Part shown: positions 48,181 through 60,417 of the stretch, piece after piece
Numbering within the stretch: the stretch's first letter is position 1
Layout: every line of letters begins with the position of its first letter
Assembly: GCF_019279795.1 (NCBI RefSeq)
Contig: NC_056725.1
Span: 1,605,956,793-1,606,020,792 of the forward strand
Origin: Protopterus annectens
Lineage: Eukaryota; Chordata; Ceratodontiformes; Protopteridae
Length of the DNA stretch: 64,000 nucleotides
Direction of reading: 5' to 3'
Made by a program: the position numbers and the translations under genes
Notes under the pieces: generated by a model
What the model saw: only the letters and a program-made list of their open reading frames with translations
What the model was told of the DNA's origin: nothing
Database searches by the model: none

Positions 48181-49411
48181 ACATATCTGGGGTACAGTTG
48201 AACACATGTCACAGGTTTGTATAACAGTTATTACCTGTGCCACATGGACAGGTGACCCACTGGGACATGTATAATCAGCAACCTGATATAGACCCATCCA
48301 CATACATGCCCACTCTTACTTGGCAACACTGGGACTAGACCCCTACCTAGGTATGTAGTGCTACTGAAGTGTGTGGCTTTCATTGCACACACCACACAAC
48401 ATTTAGGGTGAGGTGTGTTCCAGGTTGCATGTTACATTCAGAACATTCCCAGGCGTGTACAGTATGCTAATGGGGGATGTAATGGGTGTATATGGACAAT
48501 ACATAGTGTGACATACCTTCATATACACATTAACAGACACATAACAGGCAGATACACATCCAAGATACCTGGACCTATCGCTGCTAACTAACTTGAGCAT
48601 GTGTCTAATGTGTTACAGGTAGGCTGCACATAGCACATGCATAACTGGGCTGGATTGTGGTATCAGTTACCTATATGGTTGATAGTGACAGTGGTAACCA
48701 TAAAGTGGTACATGGGATATATACCAGGTGTACCATGGTGTAATGACAGTGTACAAAGCACCCACATCCCCCAGAGGATATTGTACTCCCTGAAACCCAT
48801 GATGACACTCTGACATACCCACCATAACACATTGCCCATCACTGTGATACAACCCATTGTATATCCCAACAGTGGTACTACAGAGATATGAATTTAATGC
48901 ACATGCCACAGGCATAGTAGGGTATTGCATTGTCATGCCTCACCTATGGGCAGCAACACTTTCTGTACTACTGCGTGGTAATGGGTATTGTAATAGGAGT
49001 ATGTGGCCTTGGAATGCAGTACCCTACAGATATATGGACATACACACATAAACACACTTGCCAGAATTAAATGAGTATCCCATGCCTATCGACCCATTTG
49101 TACAACACTGTTGTGCTGGTACTGCAAGGCTTGTGTATCTGGTATTGAGAAGAGCGTAACAGGGTATATGTAATGTCCCATACAGCAGCAGCCACAACTG
49201 ACTATGGCAATGGGTGTTGAAGTGGTTGTGAAGGCCCTCATGGAATTCCCAAGTACAGGTGTGCTAACACACAGACACTGCTATCCTCAGTAATGCACAC
49301 AAACACATGTGTCAGTACTGGGGTGCATCGCTGCAGGTGGTTATAGCTGTGCACCTACACTTATTACAGATGTCATTACTATGCTATGTTAATGTACTGG
49401 GTGGTGAGAAT
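48181..49411. other. Downstream of gene B copy 2, with diverged SINE modules
   Basis: Two diverged tRNA(Arg)-like modules are visible: near 48,312-48,430 (TTGGCAACACTGGGACTAGA, then a CACACACCACACA run) and 49,055-49,150 (TTGCCAGAATTAAATGAGTA). They correspond to the dispersed modules at 15.5-16.0 kb in copy 1. Nothing else is seen. Confidence 0.4.
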
Positions 49412-49712
49412 GGGTTACCAGGGCTAAGCCATGCTTAGCAGGTATCAACATTGCTCCAGTATAAAAGCTAAGCTGATATGCGCACTGGTAAGCAAAGACT
49501 ACACTGTGTATGCGCCTGTACATTTACCCGTAGCTTAGCACTGCTTAGCTTTGGGCAAACCTGTGCAAATGTGCTTAAAGCTGTTCAAAACTGCCTTAAC
49601 CACTCTGTATCTGACAGCCCTTGCTCTGCCCAGCAACAAAATGAACAGCCCTTGCAGGTCTCAAACCCAGGACCCTGTACAGTATAGTCACAACACTTAA
49701 CCACTATGCCAT
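49412..49712 (-). repeat. tRNA-headed SINE-like repeat, copy iv
   Basis: Minus-strand head: A-box-like TGGCATAGTGGTTAA and B box GGGTTTGAGACC near 49,708-49,655. The body matches copies i-iii (CTGCCTTAACCACTCTGTAT and CAGCCCTTGCTCTG on the plus strand). The phased tail is decayed. Unlike copies i and iii, it does not follow gene A. Confidence 0.65.
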
Positions 49713-50057
49713 GACCACTGTAAAGACAGCTCTTGTTTTTCCAATATATCTGTCAATACACATATTGATTAGTATTGAACAATTGCCTTTACTTCCACAA
49801 ATGTGTAGTACTTGTTATTAATATGACTATTGCATCACATATGTTCTTTTATCATAATGTACGCATATCAGATACATATGATGAGATACATTTGGGAAGG
49901 TATACACAACCGTGATATTTACACATGACAGGAATATGGATATATATACATATACATATGTTGATATATGTCTACATGTACATACACATGTATATTCATA
50001 CATATGTCTGTATACACATCTGTATAGTGCATCATATATATGGCCATGCATAGATCT

Positions 50058-50119
<62 letters not shown>

Positions 50120-52265
50120 ATCTATGTATGTCGATATGTATATGTGTATATATCTATATAGATATATGGCTAAGTATATGTACATACATGTTCACCATAT
50201 GTCCAGAACATGGAGTGGAGTCCTACCTCAGCCCCAATAGTCCCAACCTCTTAGTGCAAGGGGATATCGGGTATGTATTGCAGGTATATATGTAGACTGT
50301 TGCTACTGTAATAGGGGTTGTCTTAATAGACATACTGTGTGTGGGAGGTCACATCTGCTTTTAACATGTGTGCATTGGCTACTGACAGACATCCTAAGGA
50401 CAACATAGTACAGTACCACCGCTAGCACAGTAATGATCCTGTGGACTACAGCAGAGATATGGCCAATAAATATGGATAATCTGACACACTCTGCTCAGTC
50501 CAGAGGTATACACAGAACCCCTTAGTGCAAGACATGTGGACCAGGCCTGGCAATGTGAATGTTAACAGCCATGTAGATGGGTATATCACGTAAATACTGG
50601 GATACGTTTGCCCACATAGGTTATGTATTCACACACTCTTGTCTGAACTGACACATAATAATAGCTGGGGCAGAGGTCACATGGCCACATACTACCCAGT
50701 AGTTAGCGACATACATCTCAACAGGATCCCACTGCTTTGTCAGAAATACATGACAGTTATGGTGGCTTGGCAGCAGTACATCTGGCAAATATCTGGACAT
50801 AACATCACAGTGGATAAGAACACTAAGCTGCCAGGCATGTAACAAAGCACTGTGCAAACTTCAGGCAGACTGCCACAACACTGGCCTACATTTCTTATGG
50901 GGGAATACACATGTACCTGAAAATATAGCAGGCTCTACAGGCATGTCAGAGCACAGAGTAACAGACACATGTGTGAAAGTGCATATCCACAACCAATGTG
51001 AACACAGCCACATATGGTAAGCTAGCTTAACATTACAGTATATGGACTGTCTGATCAGCACCATCCTCATATGTTCCAGTCACACACTAGCCCTACATAT
51101 ACTGGGCCACTGCACAGTGTGGTCCAATGCCTGTCTGTGGTATGGGACATGTGTGTGTTTGGCCCTACAAACATGTAAGCCGATAGGGTACCATACACCG
51201 GAGCAGCATGTAATATCAGATAGAACAGGACCTAGAACAATGACATCTACCACAGTCTGTACACAGGCCAAGGTACATATTCACAATACATACACTGCTG
51301 ACAATCACCATAAGTACACAGACCTCAGTACTGTAGACACAACCACAGAATGCCCAGGTTATGTCCTCAAATACACCCCCTACTATACATATCATGTGTA
51401 TCAGTCTGATATCTCACTGGCTTTTTATCAGATATGATGTCAATAAATAATGGTGTACAGAACATATGCACTTCTTACTGCATGACATATGTACAAAGGT
51501 TGACAGAGTTGTGGCTGGAGGCACAAACACAGGGCCAAAATTGACATGTTGCTGTGATAACCTCATACATTTACTGTGACACGGTTTGTTGTGACATATG
51601 TCCTATGAGGGATATGAAGTCAGTAACTCTCATGGCTGTCACCATGTACTGACTGCAATCCTCACACTATGCTTCTGCAGTTCTCAGATAGGTGTTCTTT
51701 AAGTAACACAAGAAACAAAAGGCACCACACATTGCCCTGTCTGCAGATGACCCTACAGATGGGGCTTTCCTCAAAAACATAGCACTGTCATGACAGGTAT
51801 TAAAACATGTGGACCAGCCATATATACACACACCCTGTTAAACTGATATTACTCCAAATGCAGAATAGCAACACTTACATTCTATAGTCATGTCAGGCAC
51901 ATCCCCCTCCTGTGTGTTGGTCTGTTTCCACAGTGTATGTTAGAGGTAAATCTCAAATCCATCTGTGATGCTGTTTGCCAAACACCAGATCTAGATCCTG
52001 CTCACAGTGAATGAAAAGTCCCAACACCAACATGATGTTCCTAGATATTGGAGTGCGTTTCCATGCAATTGGCTATGGGAACAATACCACAGCTGTTCTA
52101 CATGCAGTCAGCTAGAGGAGGGCTGCAATTTGTGCAGACGCCATCAGCTGATCATGAGCATCATTTACAAAACACATGCTGCTGCCTAAGCAAAGCAGAT
52201 GTAGTTCTCCACATCCACCAGAGAGGGAGTGAGAGAGACAGAGACAAAGTAAGTCAAAGAGGGGG
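49713..52265. repeat. Anonymous block C, copy 3, with (TA)n tract
   Basis: Aligned with 3,501-5,263 from the SINE head onward. It includes a (TA)n tract at about 50,060-50,118. An extra copy of the SINE plus block C module has been placed between gene B and the LINE fragment of copy 2. No gene is seen. Confidence 0.5.
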
Positions 52266-52289
52266 TGGGAGAGTAAAACCTAAGCTTGT

Positions 52290-52660
52290 TTGTGTCACAC
52301 ACCTACCAGTACAGGGTTTCAACCCCCTGAGTGACTATGTATTGCTATCACATGTCTAAGCAGTTATTGCATGCACCACATAGCTTACATGTTAAGGAGC
52401 TGTCCAAGCGTATATGTGATGGTGAGTGACATCTGCAACAGTGATATGATAGCAATGCAGTAGGTGTAGTACATGTGCCTGTCTACATGAACAAGTGTCA
52501 GCATCAACACAGCCACACGCCCTCAGGGACTCACATGCATTGACACACTTGGCAGGGTCAGGAATACATTTCCTAGCTAGTTAGTTTGCCACAATACAGT
52601 AATGTGCAGGTATCACATGCACCACATGGGTTATCCTGAGGTTATATGGGCAAAGGGTAT
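52290..52660 (-). repeat. Two diverged tRNA(Arg)-like SINE modules
   Basis: Near 52,300-52,440 (ACCAGTACAGGGTTTCAACC, then TGCATGCACCACATAGCTTA) and 52,550-52,660 (GGCAGGGTCAGGAATACATT, then ATCACATGCACCACATGGGT). On the minus strand they carry the degraded A-box region also seen in the arrays. Confidence 0.42.
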
Positions 52661-52729
52661 GTGAAGGTGTCTGCTTCACAGGTGTGTTGTGGTTGTCTGT
52701 GACAGAAGGCTATACAAGGCTAGGTGAGT

Positions 52730-53350
52730 GGTATACCTTGGCATCAGGCCACATGACAATGGTCTGCAGTGTGGCTTAGGGTTTTAGTGTCTGGATTTGC
52801 CCACACAGGTGGGTATTGTATTTACCATCCAGTCACCTGGGTAACTATTGTGTGTGGGCATTGCTGTGCAATGCTTACCATGTATGTATTCTTTAGTCCA
52901 TGACATGGATGCTGTCTGGGATGTGCACACATCCCACATGCGTGTACAGTGACATGTGGAACTGTACCTGGGGTGTCTGGCCCATGTTGTGTACACAGAT
53001 TGTTATCATCAGATGTGCCAGTCCTGGCCTCATGCGGCAGGAACTAGTAATGGAGAGCAGGTTGACCCTGCACCTACATTGATAGCATGATACAGATATT
53101 CTCTGGTGTCATTGGCATCTGTTCATACAGGGCATGTGTTTAAGGAATGGTATATCCTTTGTGGGTCACATTTGATGGCACCACAGGTGTTGCAGGCATC
53201 CAGTGGGGAACATAGTGAAGACACACTGTCTGCATGTACATGCCAATTGTACTGATGGACATTGTGACATGCTCTCTGTAGTCTACTGCAATCACACCAT
53301 GGTTACTATCTGTGAGCAATATGCAGGATACTACCAACATAGCAGTTGTT
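52730..53350 (-). mobile_element. CR1/L2-like LINE fragment, post-RT part, broken
   Basis: Homologous to the end of the LINE fragment at 16.1-17.15 kb. The words LCTQHGPD (compare LSTQHAPN) and PCHGLKNTYMVS (compare PCHGIDATYMSS) lie in the same order. No RT catalytic box remains. Confidence 0.5.
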
Positions 53351-53629
53351 CCCTAGGCAAGTGTATTTGTATATGAGACATGGATTGAGACTGTTCCCTG
53401 GGTAATACAAGTGTTACTAACTTTGTTCACCAGGACTTGATGTCACATGTAGGGGTATGGATTGGCACCACAGCCTCACAGCTATTTCACATCTGTTATC
53501 CTTGTAAGGTGGACATTGTGACATATAATAGGGCCACCATATAAGAAATATGCAAAACTCATTTCATGATGAGTCCAGTTGTTATACACTCACAGCCATA
53601 TCCACCCACAATACGAATGACAAACACAA

Positions 53630-53633
<4 letters not shown>

Positions 53634-53692
<59 letters not shown>

Positions 53693-53704
53693 CACACACA
53701 CACA
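53634..53704. repeat. (CG)(CA)n microsatellite
   Basis: Begins CGCGCGCA and continues as CA with one CG interruption. Confidence 0.95.
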
Positions 53705-54817
53705 CTTACCATGTCTGGGATGAGAACACCTACCTAACTAAGTTATTACACTGCAGCATTACACAGTTATAGGACGTGCCATGGAGATTATTGGAATACT
53801 TCCTCACCAAAGACGTATTTCACTGGGAATGACATCAGCAGGCTTGCCAAAGAAGGTCAATTGAGGTTGTAGTGACTGTGAATGGCCTCAAAAGCATTGC
53901 ACCCTACACAGACAAAGAAACACACATACAAACATCCACACTTGCCATGTGTGGAAATAGAACCCCTACCAAAGTACTATATCACACTACTGCATTACGC
54001 TGTTATAGGACGCACCATGGAGATTACTGGGTTACTCCTTTCCCAAAGGTGAATTTCACACTGAATGACAGCAGGTTTGCCAAAGTAGGACATTTGAATT
54101 GTAGCGAGTGTGACTAGCCTAAAACCATTGCTCCCTATACAGACAGAGAATCACACACACAAACTTCCACACTTGCCATGTGTGGCAATAGAACCCCTAC
54201 CAAAGTACTATATCATACTACATCATTACGCTGTTATAGGACACACCATGGAGATTACTGGGCTTCTCTTCTCCAAAAGGTGTATTTCACACTGAATGAC
54301 ATCAGCAGGCTTGCCAATTTAGGGAATTTGAATTGTAGTGAGTGTGACTAGCCTAAAAAGCATTGCTCCTTACACAGACAAAAAAATCACACACACAAAC
54401 ATCCACACTTGCCATGTGTGGAAATCGAACCCCTACCAAAGTACTATATCACACTACAGCATTACGCTGTTATAGGATATACCATGGAGATTACCAGGCT
54501 ATTCCTTTCCCAAAGGTGTATTTCAAAGTGAATGACATCTGCAACCTTGCCAAAGTAGGGCATTTGAATTGCAGTGAGTGTGACTAGCCTAAAAAGTATT
54601 GTTTCCTACACAGACAGAGACACACACAAACTCAGTTGCCATGTCTGGGATTAGAACTCCTACTTAATAGTTATAGGATGTGCCATGCAGATTACTGAGC
54701 TACTCCTGTCCCAAAGGTGTATTTCAAAGTGAATGACATCAGCAGCCTTGCCAAAGTAGGGCATTTGATTTGTAGTGAGTGTGACTAGACTAAAAAGCAT
54801 TGCACCCTATACAGGTA

Positions 54818-54818
<1 letters not shown>

Positions 54819-54910
<92 letters not shown>
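54819..54910. repeat. (CA)n microsatellite between SINE modules
   Basis: A CA tract of about 90 bp, the longest linker in the array. Confidence 0.95.
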
Positions 54911-54913
<3 letters not shown>

Positions 54914-55346
54914 CCATGTCGGGGATTAGAACTCCTACCTAACTAGATTATCACACTATAGCATTATGCAGTTATAGGATGCACCACATAGATTATTGGG
55001 TTATTTCTGTCCCAAAGGTGTATTCCAAAGTAAATGGCATCAGCAGCCTTGCTAAAGTAGGACATTTGATTTGTAGTGTGTGTGACTATCCTAAAAAGCA
55101 TTGGTCCCTACACAGACAGAGACACACACAGTTGCCATGTCTGTGATTAGAACTCCTACCTAACTAGTTTATCACACTACAGCATTATGAAGCTATAGGA
55201 CACATCACAGAGATTACTGGGCTATGCCTTTCCCAAAGGTGCATTTCAAAGTGAATCACATCAGTAGCCTTGCCAAAGTAGGGCATTTACATTGTAGTGA
55301 GTGTGACTAGCCTAAAAAGTATTGCTCCCTACACAGACACAAACAT

Positions 55347-55354
55347 ACACACAC

Positions 55355-55428
<74 letters not shown>
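55347..55428. repeat. (CA)n microsatellite between SINE modules
   Basis: A CA tract of about 80 bp with one CG. Confidence 0.95.
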
Positions 55429-55430
<2 letters not shown>

Positions 55431-55640
55431 GCCATGTCTGGGATTAGAACTCCTACCTAATTAGTTTATTACACTACAGCATTACACGGTTATAGGACAC
55501 ACCACAAAGATTATTGGGTTACTTGTTTCCCAAAGGTGTATTTCAAAGTGAATGACATCAGCAGGCTTTTCATAGTAGGGCTATGGGGAGGGCAGTGCGT
55601 GTGCATGGGCTATAACCCATTCATCTAGAGGTATACACAC

Positions 55641-57950
55641 CACACTCAGGCACATGTAGGTTTATATTCCACAGGTGTGGATACAACTGCTAGATGACTA
55701 CTGCCTTGTACAGTTATGTTGCACAGCTAGCACTTGCACCACAAAGTCTGTAATGCCGAGGGATACCAGTGGCTAATTTCTACAGTGAGTGACATTTACA
55801 CATCATGTGGTTGTAGCCATTTGGCTGTGTGCTGGGTGGGACAGGCCTCATGACTGAAGGTTCTTTGTTACTGTCACTCTCTTCCACACATCTATGTATG
55901 TGTACGTTTGGCATATTATAGTGTGTTGTCCTTGGATAAATAACCAATGTGTGTGCAAAGCATGGCTGGTGCATACTGAGGATTGTATGCACTAACATCT
56001 GCAACTGTCAGATATGTATGGTCCACGGTTGTTGGCAGACATGGGCTTCATTTGTTTAAGTGAGTGAGCATGCCCAGTATGACCTTTCAGTATGTTGTCG
56101 TCTGACATTGCCTTCATTTCTCTAAATGTGTGAGCATGCCCAGTATGCCCTTCAGTATTGAATGTGTAGATCCATTCCAGGCAGTTTGCACTCCAGTGCA
56201 GACCTTTGTGTTTTACACCTACAGGTAGAAAACTGTTTCTGCAGGACATCTGTAGATCAGTTGGCAATATAGGGTCAAACTGTGCAAGGGATAGTGTGAG
56301 CTGTAGGTGATTGTGTCTGTGCTACTTCTGCTACATGGTACTGGTGTTAGCAGAGATATTCAGATGTGTACTGTTATACACTGTGATGTTTTATGCCCTC
56401 AAGTATTGTCAGGTGGACATTTTTGTTCATAGTGATGTCTGGGGGAACACAGGGTGAATGCATCTGTGTCCAGTATTGTGGTCAAATGCCTACATATTCA
56501 TGGAAAGTTATGCCATTTTGGAGAGGGTGCTGCAGACACTTGCTGCTGGGTCTGTGTATCCAGTTCAGCACCTTGGTACAGTGCTGGCAGAGTATCCCAT
56601 AATTGTACATCCATCGACATGACAGTATGGCCTTGTCCTGCTGTGGCAATACCTCACAGCTGTACAAATTCACACAGGTTACCCAGAGGCAGGGGTAATA
56701 AGTCAGGACATTTCCTCTATTGTGGTGTATGAGCGGATTTGTAGTCACCCATTTTGTGTTTGCAGCTAGGGATAGTATGTGCACACGGCTGTGTGTCAGA
56801 CCTTGCACATTCCATGTTGCCCATGCTCCCACCCCCCTCTATTATTCTATCCTCTTCAATACATTATGCATATATTCTCTGATACATTCCCTAAAGTTAT
56901 CACCTCATCACAGCTGTGTTTTGGTCTTGGTCCACAGTTCATGCAGTGGGACATGGTGGACATGTTACTGTGGTTTGTCTACGTGGCCTTGCATATGGCT
57001 TATGTGGAGTGTATGTTGCTATTTAGGTTTCCATGACATAACATACATTGGCAGCACAGGTGAGACACAGGCCTTTCACAGAGGACTGTAGACCATTTGG
57101 TGGTGATGCAGGCCAGCTGTAGCAGGCCATTGTATTCTGTCAGTCCTACAGTCTCAGACTGCCATACAGTATATTCCCATGGGGTGACAGGGTAGGTGTG
57201 CTAGGTGTTCATACCAATACTTTCTATCAATATTGATCAGATGGTGTGGATGCTGGCAGGATGCTACTTACAGCTAGGGACACACCTGTATGGGACACCT
57301 GCACTGCATGCTGCATTCTTTTGCTATTGCCATAAACAGATGGGGGTCTTATTGTACCCATTCTCAACAGCAGGGATACGGCCAGAGAGGTACATGTGGG
57401 TGGTGTTTGAGTTTAGCTGGGTGCATGTGTGCTATGGACACTACTTGCATCTGACTCACAGATATGCATGGGGCATTCAAGTTATGCTGGCCTGTGCAGG
57501 GACATCAGCCATTTCCCAATACATCAGTCCTATCACCTTTGTGATCTGCGAGTGTTCGGCCAGACGACATCGGTATTCTCTACTACAAGCCCAGATAATG
57601 TGATGCATAGCTGTATGTAGCAGTCATGTCATGTCTGTCTTTCAGATGGTGACACATATTGCCACCATACATTTACAATGGCTTACCGCTAGCATGTGTT
57701 ATACTGGGGGGGAATTGTCTTTGGCACTGTAGTTGTGAGGACTTGGCCATGTCATCAGCAGTAGTGGGCAATGGGCACCAGGTGAAACCTCAACATGCAT
57801 ACACACTGACCACTCTCACACAATATGTAACACACACCAGCGTAACACACACATACCTGCATATTGTACAAATGCTACAATCTGTCCTGCTACCTTGGTC
57901 ACCTCTGGTCATCTGTGCTCCACTGGTATTATACCTACACATACATGTTA
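55641..57950. other. Spacer between SINE array and minisatellite
   Basis: Paralogous to parts of 18.8-22.0 kb. A minus-strand open frame at 56,832-56,482 (116 codons, containing WATWNVQGLTHSR) may be a LINE remnant, but I cannot place it. AGCATGCCCAGTATG occurs twice (about 56,067 and 56,130), a small local duplication. Confidence 0.4.
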
Positions 57951-57956
57951 CTACAT

Positions 57957-58566
57957 GTCTACATCGGATTGTGTGGGGGGCTCACCTGACTGTTTCTACA
58001 TTTCTACACAGGATTGGGGGGCACACCTGTTTCTACATTTCTACACAGGATTGGGGCACACCTGACTGTTTCTACATTTCTACACAGGATTGGGAGTGCA
58101 CATCTGACTCTTTCTACATTTCTACACAGGATTGGGGGAGGGGCACACCTGACTGTTTCTACATTTCTACACAGGATTTGGGAGGGCACACCTGACTGTT
58201 TCTACATTTCTACACAGGATTGGGAGGGCACACCTGACTGTTTCTACATTTATACACAGGATTGTGGGGGGGCACACCTGACTGTTTCTACCTTTTTACA
58301 TAGGATTGGGGGGGTACACCTGACTGTTTCTACCTTTCTACATAAGATTGGTGGCACACCTGACTGTTACTACATGTCTACATAGGATTGGGGAGGCACA
58401 CCTGACTGTTTTTACATTTCTACACAGGATTGGGAGGGTACACCGGACTGTTTCTGCATTTCTACACAGGATTGGGGGCACACCTGACTGTTTCTAAATT
58501 TATACACAGGATTGGGGGGGGGCACACCTGACTATTTCTACCTTTCTATGTAGGATTGGAGAGCAG
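57957..58566 (+). repeat. Minisatellite, about 14 units of 38-46 bp
   Basis: The unit is TTTCTACATTTCTACACAG, then GATTGGG with a variable G run, then GCACACCTGACTG. Length differs mainly in the G run. The first unit starts near 57,957 and the last, degenerate one ends near 58,566. It is absent from the same place in copy 1. Each unit contains a polypyrimidine-CACAG acceptor-like sequence, and the open frame across it (58,014-58,385) is only a by-product of the repeat. Confidence 0.93.
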
Positions 58567-59123
58567 ACCTGACACTTGTACACATTTGCTATGACTGTAC
58601 TGGTATGTCAGTTAATCCATTTCATTCTGTATTCTAACCTATCATGCTGACTAGAGGCATATCAGTGTACTACAGGTCTTAGGTTTGATTGACCTACATA
58701 TTAGTTTGTGACTTCCTACCCTTCAGAACTAACATCCCTCTGCCTGACCTGATGTAGTCTGTCTGTGTAGGCCTGGGAAGGGAGGTTACCCATAGGAATC
58801 ATTCAGAGGCCTTAGCACAGCCTTTGTTTGTGTTTGTCTACACCTGTCCTGCTGGGTGAAACTGTTGTTGGGTATGTGAACCTTCCTGACTGGCATGTGT
58901 GCGTCATATCAACACACATGTGGCCCTGCACATTTCCTGCAGTGGATTTTGTCACCATGTGTAGTACTGGCTACTATGGTGACACCAGAATTTGTTACAG
59001 ATCTCATGCTGCCACTATAGGTGTCTACTATCTGTGATTCCCTTGCATGCTCACATCCATACCATAGATGCAAGTAACAGCACATACTACTCCATTCAGC
59101 AATTGGTAAGGAGAGTGAATTAC
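58567..59123. other. Spacer left of transposase T2
   Basis: Paralogous to 22,200-22,567 (CTGCTGGGTGA and similar). No feature beyond that. Confidence 0.4.
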
Positions 59124-59281
59124 CTTGTGGGTGTGCCAGTATTGAGGATGGTGCTGGGGGGGCTGCCTATATCGGATGCACGTAGTACACTCCCTATACA
59201 TGTTTGAGCACAGGTATTGTCATGTTTGGCATCCCTTTTACTGTATGTGCGAGTCAGAGAGAGGTGTCATTTCCTGGGTTA
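59124..59281 (-). other. Possible 3' exon segment of T2 with donor-like site
   Basis: Minus-strand sequence after the T2 stop ends CCACAAG before GTAATT, matching the better donor at 22,567 in copy 1. Confidence 0.33.
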
Positions 59282-60417
59282 CTACTGTGTCAGTGTGTGT
59301 TCTATGCATTGCCTCTTTGCCACAGCCTCAGCATACTGAGCACACCTCCATCTGCCTGCTGGGGCAGGCTCAGGTTGTTCCTCCTCCGAGTCACCTTGTG
59401 CCTGTGCAGGCCTTGGCATTGGTGGGGTGCTGTGCTGTTCCTGCTGCAGCTGTTTCCGCAGGATCATATTATGTAGCATGGCACATACGATGACTATGTG
59501 AGTACATGTAGCTGGTGAGTACTGCAAGACTCCACCGGATGTGTGCAGGCACTGGAATCATGACTTGAGCATCCCAAACACATGCTCTATTATAATTCTG
59601 GTTGTGTGTGTGCCTCATTATGGTGTTTTTGTTCGGGTGTGTGTGCATTTATGATGGGTGTCATCAGCCATGGCTTCAGTGTGTAACCAGCATCCCCCAC
59701 TAGGTGACCATAAGGGATGTCCCTACTGGCAAATCTCTGGTACAGCTGTGTCAGATGCCAGATGTGGGAATCGTGATAGCTTCCAGGGCAGCCAGCACAC
59801 ACATTCATTATAATGCCCTGGGCATCGCAAATGACCTGGCAGTTGATGGAGGGGAAGCCCTTGCAGTTGATGTAGACCCCACCCTGATCACCAGGTGGTG
59901 CTTTGATGCATGAGTGCGTGCAGTCTATAGCACCCACTACCTCAGGGTATTCTGCTATTTGTTGGAAGAGATGCATATTGCTGGCCAACACCTCACGGGT
60001 GTTGAGAAAATATACATGCTCACCAACTTGTGCTAACATGGCATTCATTAACTGGTGGAATAACCTGGATGCTGATGCCTGTGAGATCCCCATGATATCC
60101 CCAGTTAAGCTTTGGGAGGTACCTATGGCTAGTATTACTAGGCGTACGCATACCTTGGTATCCACTGGGATGGGCTCCCCTCTGTTAGTTCTGTGTGTCA
60201 GACATGGCAGGCACAGCTCAACAATTTGCTGTAGGAGGTCCCTGTCCACCCTATAGTGCTCCACGATCTCCAGCTTTTGTAGTCCTTGGTAGGTTGCCCT
60301 GGGTCTGTACACCCTTCTCCGTCTCCTCACTGTGGGTTGGTCGACATCATTCTCATCCTCACCACCCTCAGCCTCTTCCACATGTTGATGACTGATAGCT
60401 GCTGCAGACCCTATCAT
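59282..60417 (-). pseudogene. HARBI1-type DDE transposase T2 (copy 2), least damaged
   Basis: From the ATG at 60,417 the frame is open for 275 codons. An acidic N-terminus precedes an Arg-rich VRRRRRVYRPR (about residues 30-40). A helix-turn-helix region TGDIMGISQASASRLFHQL lies at about 105-123, the first catalytic Asp at about 165 (GAIDCTH), NVCAGCPGSYHDSHIW at about 205-220, and the second Asp at about 242 (LVGDAGYTLKPW). A one-step frame change then interrupts it. The continuation carries IIIEHVFGMLKS with the catalytic Glu and, after a stop, LQYSPATCTHIVIVCAMLHN and an acidic, Gln-rich end (59,527-59,282). All three DDE residues are visible, but not in one frame. PIF/Harbinger transposases act with a Myb-like partner, here gene A or gene B. 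Usual length is about 350-400 aa. Confidence 0.88.

Larger units (their letters stand above)
53705..55640 (-). repeat. Tandem array of eight tRNA(Arg)-like SINE modules
   Basis: Units of about 220-235 bp, or up to 300 where the linking CA tract is long. They begin near 53,705, 53,940, 54,172, 54,407, 54,634, 54,909, 55,133 and 55,430. Plus-strand landmarks are TTGCCATGTCTGGGATTAGA (minus-strand B box), CAGTTATAGGACACACCA (minus-strand A-box region), and GTGAATGACATCAGCAG. It is paralogous to the array at 17.5-18.8 kb, but unit number and linkers differ, so the two expanded separately. Confidence 0.7.

Noticed and set aside
56482-56832. Possible LINE endonuclease start (WATWNVQGL)
   Set aside because: Only one short word resembles the endonuclease opening, and the following residues do not match any LINE I can place.
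58014-58385. 123-codon repeat protein (VSTFLHRIGG-type)
   Set aside because: The frame exists only because the minisatellite units happen to be open. Unit length varies without keeping phase.
57957-58566. CRISPR-like repeat array
   Set aside because: Units abut with no unique spacers, and the context is eukaryotic. It is a minisatellite.
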